A model generated the notes under the pieces. The model worked only from the letters and a program-made list of their open reading frames with translations. It was not told the origin of the DNA and did not search any database. Below, piece after piece: positions 18,303-24,991 of a stretch of 24,991 bases of DNA. This DNA is from Gymnopus androsaceus JB14. Taxonomy: Eukaryota > Basidiomycota > Agaricomycetes > Agaricales > Omphalotaceae. The DNA lies in assembly GCA_009733575.1 (NCBI GenBank), contig ML769541.1, forward strand, positions 1-24,991, written 5' to 3'. Every line of letters starts with the position of its first letter. Position 1 is the first letter of the stretch. The translations under genes were made by a program, and so were the position numbers.

Positions 18303-19280
18303 GAGCATCAGAGACGGTAAAACCGTGAGTACTGTATATGTAGTTATTATTAGAGTTATTTTATACTACTTATATCATCTTCCTCGCCTGAAAAATGGTT
18401 TCTGGCATATTATTTGTTGTACGGTACTGTCTCGCAGTCTTTTGAATAGTTCAACCAATGGACAGCGATGCCGTCTCGGGCCAATGTCAGATTCTGTCAT
18501 CTCAAGTATCTCTTTCCTTCCATCCCAGTCCTTTATGAATGCTCCAATTCTAGTGCTGCATCAGGTTCCTCGGCTCTGTCGGCGTTATCTTCCTTTTTCT
18601 GCCGCAGACTAAGGACTTTAGTGTTGCTGGTGATTGGATCAGTTTAAGTCGCGAGCTGGAGGGAATACGTAGATTTGGACTCTTCAAGTCTCTCCGCTTG
18701 CCTGCCAGATAATGAACAAATATCAAACATAAAAAAGGGGAGATAGTCAAGAGATAGTAGCGCAAGTCGTCTCACTAGATAGTATGGTATGTATAAATTT
18801 AAAATCTGCGTAAAAAGCGTATGGAGGTATGGAGAATATACATCCAGTATAATCAAATTGAAATAGACGATGGCGTGATCCGGTATGAGGCGGTATAGCA
18901 TTTACACCATTTACACCATTTACACCATCATACACGGCTGCACGGAAGATATTTTTGGTGATTTTGGATCTTAAGAATCGAGTGACATTCAATAAGAGAT
19001 TCCGAAGATAGAGGAGCGCCCGTGCTCTCAAGATTTCACAAAAGTCATCAATCATCGAAGAAGTTTTTCTACAAATCTTAAGAATTTATTATATCCTCTT
19101 CTCAACCTCTTCTTAATATCTCATCACGCATCGCCCGCAGCAACAGCCCAGCACGCTTCCGTTTCACTTGTATTCCTCCCCATTTCAGACCGTTGGAAAA
19201 AAAATTCGAAAGGAAAAGGGATTTTTATTTGCTCGCAAACTACATACATACAAACCATACAATACAAAAAATTATGACTA
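18303..19280. other. Spacer without recognisable gene
   Basis: AT-rich. A short microsatellite of three ACACCATTT units lies at about 18902-18929. A Ser/Ala-rich frame (about 18540-18640) follows a CTCGCAG acceptor-like site and could be an alternative 3' exon of the regulator gene, but no join was found. Confidence 0.4.
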
Positions 19281-19388
19281 TCAAGGGCATAACAGAGCAG
19301 CAACGACTTTGAGGAAAATTTTGACGGCGACAAGGGCAAAAGCGATGGCAATGAATGTTGAGTACATTGGGTACTTTGACTGCTTGAA
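19281..19388 (-). CDS. Possible micro-protein with one membrane helix
   Basis: On the minus strand an ATG at 19367 opens 28 codons ending in CP-stop at 19281. They are almost wholly hydrophobic: FIAIAFALVAVKIFL then KVVAALL. The frame extends upstream to a GTTAG acceptor-like site (FKQSKYP before the Met), giving a 35-residue terminal exon. A basic K/S/Y/P patch before a single helix is typical of small membrane subunits, but no family was recognised. Upstream exons were not found. Low confidence. Confidence 0.2.
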   Translation of the reverse strand, partial: FKQSKYPMYSTFIAIAFALVAVKIFLKVVAALLCP

Positions 19389-19887
19389 CTAACAATGTTG
19401 CATTGTATAGTGAACGTTGTCTTGTCGAACCTTGAAGCATTGTCGGTTTTGGTGATGTAGCGTATTTTAGGTCGCAATTTTGGCGATTGTCCCAATATAA
19501 GTACTAATAAATTATATAGCATAGTTGAGCTTTGCGCGTGGGCGCCGACCCCAAAAAATGGAGGTATCTCGACCGAAGAAGCATGAAGCACTGTACTGAA
19601 GCGTGTTCCAGCCTCTTGAAAATATGTAGAGGCCGCTAGGGCTTGCTCTGTGCGATTAAAAAAAAAATCCAGGTGACTGTCCCTGTCTGAATACTACTTG
19701 AGGCCACTTGGTAGCGTAAGGGGAAGGAAGGAAGGGAGTTTATTACACGGCATAGTCCAAGGACTGAACTAGCAAGCACTCCGGGGCGTCTATGATGAAA
19801 CGGGACGAGCTCGCTGCTGTAGATCCCAATCCCATCATGGAAACCATACAAAATACAGTGGAGATTATTTACTCAGGCTACAGGTAC
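19389..19887. other. Spacer without recognisable gene
   Basis: Mixed composition with a run of ten A at about 19660. No gene or repeat end was seen before the inverted repeat at 19888. Confidence 0.45.
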
Positions 19888-20189
19888 AGAGCGTATTAGC
19901 CGCGTGTCTCAAAAATTTTCGTCCCTCAAAAGGAAAATTTTTTGATAAAAATCATCCACTGGATGAGGGCGTGGAGCGTCTTCCCGACAAGCAAACGTAA
20001 GGTTTAGTGTCTTAACCAATGCTTAGCGCCGCGTGCAGCGGCAGGTCCCCGACTCCCCGGAAAAGACCCAAAAAGACCGGCAAATCGAATTTCATTTTTC
20101 CTCGTACCACTGCGGGGACATAAAAATTATACTGAAGTCTATACCTGCAGCTTAGCATGAACGGCCATGGGTATTATTTGAAGTTAAGC

Positions 20190-20646
20190 CTATCTGTCTC
20201 TCATGTCATAGCATCTCCTAGCATTGATTGCTAAAGCAACCGGCTTGTCCGCCATTGCGAGCAACTCCCTGTCCTCTCCCACCACATTCTCCTCAGCAAA
20301 TTGCAAGACTGTATTGGATGCTTTGGGTCCCAGGTCACCAAGCACGATGTCACTAATGCCCTTGAATCGCTGCCTATCATAATAATCAGCTGCCCCATCC
20401 CGGGGTACATGGGCAGGTGCAAAGGCGTCTGAGATGTAGCGCAAAAGATCGATCGGGCATAGGGAGACATCGTCCATGATAACCGCACCTACGAGCTTTC
20501 TGCTGGTCGCTGAAGCTGACGGGTACTGCGAGGAAGGAATTAGCAGTTAGAACGTGATGACCGGATGACGAGGAAGGTATTACAAGAATCAGTGTTCGGA
20601 CCGGGAAACACACCAAGATAAGCCATAAAAAGCAGTGTTCTACCAT
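20190..20646 (-). CDS. Unrecognised gene fragment, 5' end formed by a MITE
   Basis: The main exon 20525-20190 is open for 112 codons to a stop after CYDMRDR and is the most protein-like frame in this part (segments RKLVGAVIMDDVSLCPIDLL, YYDRQRFKGISDIVLGDLG, ENVVGEDRELLAMADKP). A good intron precedes it (20583-20526, GTAATA...CGCAG, 58 nt, branch TTCTAAC). It joins in frame to an upstream exon 20646-20584 starting MVEHCFLWLILVCF. The ATG and first codons lie inside the terminal inverted repeat of the MITE at 20633-21119, so the original 5' part was probably cut off by that insertion. No family was recognised. It may be a 132-residue chimeric product or a pseudogene. Confidence 0.4.
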
Positions 20647-21119
20647 AAGCCCTTAAATAACAATCTCAAAATCTTTAGGGCTTAAGACCGTTTAAGGCTT
20701 TAAATTAAGGCCTTAATTAAGCCTTAGGTCAATTATTTATTTATTTTTAGACTGCCCATGTGCCACAGGAAAATAATGAAACTTGTGTTACATATACAAA
20801 ATACTTCTACATTATAATTTATAATTTATTCTAGCATCATTGTCAGGTATAGCACCATCAACAGCCACCAGTGTCTCCATAAGCTCTGCACTTCATCAAC
20901 TAAGTATCCTTCTGGATTATTAATTTACTATGAAATATCAAGTAAAAGGTAGAAAAATGAAACTTTATTGAATATTCCTACATATTTCACTTTTGGCTTG
21001 GGACACAGCCACTTAAGTCTTTGTTAAGGCCTTAAGGATCTGAGGAAATCCTGAAGCTTAACATAAGGCCTTAACTTAAGGCCTATGTACTTAAGGCTTA
21101 GGCCTTTGGTAGAACACTG
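20633..21119. mobile_element. hAT-like MITE with perfect 8-bp target duplication
   Basis: The element runs from CAGTGTTCTACC to GGTAGAACACTG (perfect 12-bp terminal inverted repeats). ATAAAAAG precedes it (20625-20632) and follows it (21120-21127). An 8-bp duplication and CAGTG-type ends are the marks of the hAT superfamily. The subterminal regions carry many copies of TTAAGGCCTTAA-like palindromes in both arms, probable transposase-binding repeats. There is no coding capacity. It is inserted in the larger inverted-repeat element and next to the gene fragment on the minus strand. Confidence 0.92.
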
Positions 21120-21750
21120 ATAAAAAGGAGATGTCATATAAAATGACACTTCTTATTAGAAATTGTACAGATAAGAGTTTTGATTTACCTAATGTGGATT
21201 TTTCTACTGTGGAAAGACCGATCGCAGCAGACAAGGCCCTTTCTCTGCACTTTGTTTGAGAGTTGGGGAAACATTCTGAGACACGTGGCTAATACACTCT
21301 ACTATTGATGTACTAGAAGTGCAATCGCAAATGTCTGTATCATAAAACTTCTGCAAATATCAACCAATGGGCTTTGTTTTTTGAACTTAAGCTGTACATA
21401 CCCTAAAGTATGCAATTCCTGAATTTGACAATTTTAGGTGAACATTGAGTCCAGCCAGCACTGAGCCGAGAAGAGGTCAAAATTTGGCGGGCAATGCAAT
21501 TGCGTTTTGGCAGGCATTGGCAATCCCCAAAGCTGCACTTTCACCTCTCTTTCCTTGCTTGAGAGCATTCAACTTCAATTAAAACTGCCGGATAATCTTC
21601 AAACACCCTAATTAGTCTATATAAATGTCCTGTCCAAGCCTCAAAAGTACAAAAAATTTGTTCACTTCTACCAGGCATAAAAAGCCCAAAACAGTGAGAT
21701 TTTCAAACTTCGCAAAAATGCTGAATATTTTCTTGCTCTCATCTCGCCCA

Positions 21751-21879
21751 CATCAGCAAAACCTGTATTTACTGGGACTCTCTGGAAGCGCTGTCAAGCG
21801 CTTGCCGGCACTGGGATGTGCCAGCCAGTGCCGGCCAGTGCTAGCCAGCGGGTCCCAGCCAATACAGGTTTTGCTGATG
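21751..21879. repeat. 129-bp nested hairpin element (copy in repeat 1)
   Basis: Arms 21751-21778 and 21852-21879 pair at 26 of 28 positions (CATCAGCAAAACCTGTATT...AATACAGGTTTTGCTGATG). Inside, GCCGGCACTGG pairs with CCAGTGCCGGC and AAGCGCT with AGCGCTT, so the whole could fold into one compact structure. It could be a tiny MITE or a structured RNA; nothing decides between them. Confidence 0.85.
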
Positions 21880-21991
21880 CATATAAATAGACTGACCTTT
21901 AGAGTACATGTATAAGAGCTTATATTAAAAATCTGAAAGGGAGCGGACTTGAAATGCATTCAGACGAAAGAGATTTATTGTCGGATTGCAC

Positions 21992-22559
21992 TAGGGCATG
22001 CCACTGTAACCGTCTGTGATGGTCGACGGGACGGTCGTATTGGGACCGTGCCCGTCCCGTCTTGGATTTTCTGGGACCGTAATTTGCCGTCCCGTTTCGC
22101 CTGTTACGGTCGTAATTACGGGTGTTAGAAAATATCAGTATGGAATAGGTTTTTTTGTAAAATTTTTGCATGCTTCCCACATGAGGGTCTATTGTACTAT
22201 ATCATGACATATAATAAGTTTTTTATTTACAAAAGGGCTTGCTCTTTATAGTTTGAATCCTCCAGAGGCGTGTGAAAATATTCCGGGATCACCTCCTGAG
22301 TGTAAAATGAGTTTTTAATGACCATTTTAAGGTTTCTACACCACGTTGAAAGGGTGTATGCACATCTAGCCAGCTTACAATACCCCCAGGTAAGTCATTG
22401 CATCAAATATTCGACCTTCAAAGCCATTAAAGGCGTGGGAAACCGTATACCGTATACGGGACGGTTACGGGGGCTACCGTACCGTTTCTGAATATTTTAT
22501 TACGGTTATGCCCGTATTTTTGACGGCCATGACCGTTTACGGGACGGTGACATGCCCTA
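21992..22559. mobile_element. hAT-like MITE with ACGGGACGGT subterminal repeats (copy 1)
   Basis: The ends read TAGGGCATG and CATGCCCTA, flanked on both sides by GATTGCAC (21984-21991 and 22560-22567), a perfect 8-bp target duplication. Both arms are packed with ACGGT/ACCGT motifs (GACGGGACGGTC, GGGACCGT, AACCGTATACCGTATACGGG). Such dense palindromic subterminal motifs, the 8-bp duplication and a TAGGG start fit hAT. No transposase is encoded in its 568 bp. Confidence 0.9.
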
Positions 22560-22966
22560 GATTGCACTTCTAGTACCGATTGCATTACTAGTGCATCAAT
22601 AGTATTGTCAGTTATTGTTATGTCATTTTGCAAGTGACGACACTGTGGGCGCCACTTAGGGTGATTACTAACCTATTATTTGAGGCAAATTTGAGGTTGA
22701 TGCCATTTTCCCCACAAGTCGCTGAGGCAAAAATCAACCTACCGGAGACTTCCGTATATGGTGCTTTCTGACTTGGGTTTTTTTCGTAGCCAATTGCCAT
22801 GCTCAAAACCAGGCTCCCAAAGTCATCCCCGCTACAAGGAGTATGGTTGAAGCATGTGATCAAATGTAGAGGGGCTGGTTCCTGGAGTGAGGATTCTCAT
22901 CTGATTGGCTGTTGGTCACTTATCCGCATGATCTCAATACTGCTCATTAAAATCCTCACACAAGTA

Positions 22967-23567
22967 CGGCTGGCTTTGGGAGACTGCGTCAAAACATCAA
23001 CCTTCAAGAAATCCCTGTCATCAACTCTCTCCAGTGCAAATTACTGGTACAATATCTTCTGGTGTTCTCAGTCATTCTCTTCAACTGCAATTTTTTCCAT
23101 CATTCCCTTCAATATCTCAAGCTATCTCAAGCTCTAGTGCCTCAATTTCCTATAGTTTTATTAAAAGCCAATGCAAGTTACTACATTTGTTGCTCAAAAG
23201 TTGGGATAGGTTTAATTGGATTAAGAGAAGAATTAAATGGCCACCAGATCTACTGGTCTAGGTATGTCATGGCTTGCATTCTTTTTATCTACGCTTCTGA
23301 CTGTCAATGTCTACTACAGATACTTGTGTTGGGTATCAGCGCTTCATTATCTCTGCGGCACCTCAAAATTCTCATTTTCTGACATTGACACTATGCACCA
23401 ACTAAGCACATTATTAAATTACAAATGATGGAGATGTTTGACGGTGCTTGGATGGTGCATGATAATTACAAGTCTACAACAGTCAGTTTTATCATGCTCT
23501 AACATTCTTCACTGCAAGGTCGGACTTGGTGCATGTTGTGTACACCATCAGCAAAACCTGTATTTTG
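22967..23567. other. Spacer between the two long direct repeats
   Basis: Pyrimidine-rich and AT-rich sequence not found elsewhere in the window, apart from its last 21 bases, which match the hairpin arm. No gene was recognised; frames up to 112 codons look like chance. Confidence 0.5.
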
Positions 23568-23765
23568 GCTTGAGAGCATTCCAACTTCAATTAAAACTGC
23601 CGGATAATCTTCAAACACCCTAATTAGTCTATATAAATGTCCTGTCCAAGCCTCAAAAGTACAAAAATATTTGTTCACTTCTACCAGGCATAAAAAGCCC
23701 AAAACAGTGAGATTTTCAAACTTCGCAAAAATGTGCTGAATATTTTCTTGCTCTCATCTCGCCCA

Positions 23766-23894
23766 CATCAGCAAACCTGTATTTACTGGGACTCTCTGGA
23801 AGCGCTGTCAAGCGCTTGCCGGCACTGGGATGTGCCAGCCAGTGCCGGCCAGTGCTAGCCAGCGGGGTCCCAGCCAATACAGGTTTTGCTGATG
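23766..23894. repeat. 129-bp nested hairpin element (copy in repeat 2)
   Basis: Same structure as at 21751-21879, with one A lost in the left arm (CAGCAAACCTG) and one G gained near the right arm (GCGGGGTCCC). Confidence 0.85.
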
Positions 23895-24007
23895 CATATA
23901 AATAGACTGACCTTTAGAGTACATGTATAAGAGCTTATATTAAAAATCTGAAAGGGAGCGGACTTGAAATGCATTCAGACGAAAGAGATTTTATTGTCGG
24001 ATTGCAC

Positions 24008-24578
24008 TAGGGCATGCCACTGTAACCGTCTGTGATGGTCGACGGGACGGTCGTATTGGGGACCGTGCCCGTCCCGTCTTGGATTTTCTGGGACCGTAAT
24101 TTGCCGTCCCGTTTCGCCTGTTACGGTCGTAATTACGGGTGTTAGAAAATATCAGTATGGAATAGGTTTTTTTGTATAAAATTTTTGCATGCTTCCCACA
24201 TTGAGGGTCTATTGTACTATATCAATGACATATAATAAGTTTTTTATTTACAAAAGGGCTTGCTCTTTATAGTTTGAATCCTCCAGAGGCGTGTGAAAAT
24301 ATTTCCGGGATCACCTCCTGAGTGTAAAATGAGTTTTTAATGACCATTTTAAGGTTTCTACACCACGTTGAAAGGGTGTATGCACATCTAGCCAGCTTAC
24401 AATACCCCAGGTAAGTCATTGCATCAAATATTCGACCTTCAAAGCATTAAAGGCGTGGGAAACCGTATACCGTATACGGGACGGTTACGGGGCTACCGTA
24501 CCGTTTCTGAATATTTTATTACGGTTATGCCCGTATTTTTGACGGCCATGACCGTTTACGGGACGGTGACATGCCCTA
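24008..24578. mobile_element. hAT-like MITE with ACGGGACGGT subterminal repeats (copy 2)
   Basis: Second copy of the element at 21992-22559, with the same GATTGCAC flanks (24000-24007 and 24579-24586). Since flanks are shared beyond the target duplication, it was copied with the large repeat and is not an independent insertion. Confidence 0.9.
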
Positions 24579-24991
24579 GATTGCACTTCTAGTACCGATT
24601 GCATTACTAGTGCATCAATAGTATTGTCAGTTATTGTTATGTCATTTTGCAAGTGACGACACTGTGGGCGCCACTTAGGGTGATTACTAACCTATTATTT
24701 GAGGCAAATTTGAGGTTGATGCCATTTTCCCCCACAAGTCGCTGAGGCAAAAATCAACCTACCGGAGCTTCCGTATATGGGTCTTTCTGACTTGGGTTTT
24801 TTTCGTAGCCAATTGCCATGCTCAAAACCAGGCTCCCAAAGTCATCCCCGCTACAAGGAGTATGGTTGAAGCATGTGATCAAATGTAGAGGGGCTGTTCC
24901 TGGAGTGAGGATTCTCATCTGATTGGCTGTTGGTCACTTATCCGCATGATCTCAATACTGCTCATTAAAATCCTCACACAAGTATCGCGGT

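Larger units (their letters stand above)
19888..21300. mobile_element. Inverted-repeat element (1.4 kb), class unknown, with a nested MITE
   Basis: The left end reads AGAGCGTATTAGCCGCGTG then TCTCAAAAATTTTC. The right end, reverse-complemented, reads AGAGTGTATTAGCCACGTG then TCTCAGAATGTTTC. About 27 bp match with three differences. The flanking target duplication is unclear (AC on both sides at most). Inside are a spliced gene fragment (minus strand, 20190-20646) and a hAT-like MITE (20633-21119). Without the MITE the element would be near 0.9 kb. It may be a non-autonomous DNA transposon that captured a gene piece; no transposase was recognised. Confidence 0.6.
21557..22966 (+). repeat. Long direct repeat, copy 1 (1.41 kb)
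   Basis: From GCTTGAGAGCATT to CACACAAGTA it matches 23568-24984 almost base for base. The differences seen are mainly one-base gains or losses in homopolymers, with a few short ones. It contains a compact hairpin element and a hAT-like MITE. A TATATAAA (21619-21626) and a CATATAAATAG are present, but no coding frame of note. Confidence 0.95.
23568..24984 (+). repeat. Long direct repeat, copy 2 (1.42 kb)
   Basis: Second copy of the sequence at 21557-22966, same orientation, starts 2011 bp apart. The match ends seven bases before the window end. The 20 bases just before it (CATCAGCAAAACCTGTATTT, 23547-23566) equal the outer arm of the hairpin that lies inside each copy. Confidence 0.95.

Noticed and set aside
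19124..19591. 155-codon minus-strand frame
   Set aside because: Low-complexity Ser/Leu/Phe composition from AT-rich DNA, with no motif; only the small hydrophobic frame inside this region was kept, at low confidence.
22799..23382. Overlapping 106-112 codon frames between the long repeats
   Set aside because: AT/CT-rich composition, start inside the repeat and end in unique DNA, no conserved features.

Overview
This is eukaryotic, fungal-type DNA, most likely from a filamentous basidiomycete (Agaricomycetes). The reasons are genes broken by 47-75 nt introns with CTAAY-like branch points, a UstYa-family oxidase, a Zn2Cys6 regulator of a type I associate with mushroom-forming fungi, a Ty1/copia retrotransposon, TTAGGG-like repeats, and AT-rich spacers full of small inverted-repeat elements. 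The species cannot be fixed from the window. No tRNA, rRNA or CRISPR was seen.

Layout. 1-1279: an LTR-like fragment and gene-free spacer. 1280-6367: one nearly full-length, decayed Ty1/copia element on the minus strand (both LTRs, gag, zinc knuckle, protease, integrase, reverse transcriptase, RNase H) with ten in-frame stops and two frameshifts. 6521-7149: an inverted-repeat element holding a long hairpin and interstitial telomere-like repeats. 7150-10500: mostly gene-free, with one 60-bp tandem duplication and three unrecognised open stretches. 10980-13221: a divergent gene pair, a small secreted protein made of repeats (minus) and a UstYa-family oxidase (plus). 14200-16100: small hypothetical genes and two short tandem repeats. 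17104-18302: a Zn2Cys6 transcription factor. 19888-21300: an inverted-repeat element containing a gene fragment and, nested in it, a hAT-like MITE with a perfect 8-bp target duplication. 21557-24984: a 1.4 kb sequence present twice in direct orientation, each copy carrying a second hAT-like MITE and a compact hairpin.

The most interesting reading is that 11-18 kb is a small biosynthetic locus for a ribosomally made, oxidatively modified peptide (dikaritin-like RiPP). It has a signal-peptide precursor with four imperfect repeats (consensus REVDxDQxxAPGxxIWxC), the HxxHC oxidase that typifies such pathways transcribed divergently 0.77 kb away, and a pathway-type Zn2Cys6 regulator 4 kb downstream. 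Each repeat-bearing exon starts at a codon boundary with the same x-x-R-E-V-D pattern, so the precursor seems to have grown by exon-plus-intron duplication. The precursor role is an inference from structure and neighbourhood; the oxidase and regulator family calls are well supported by motifs.
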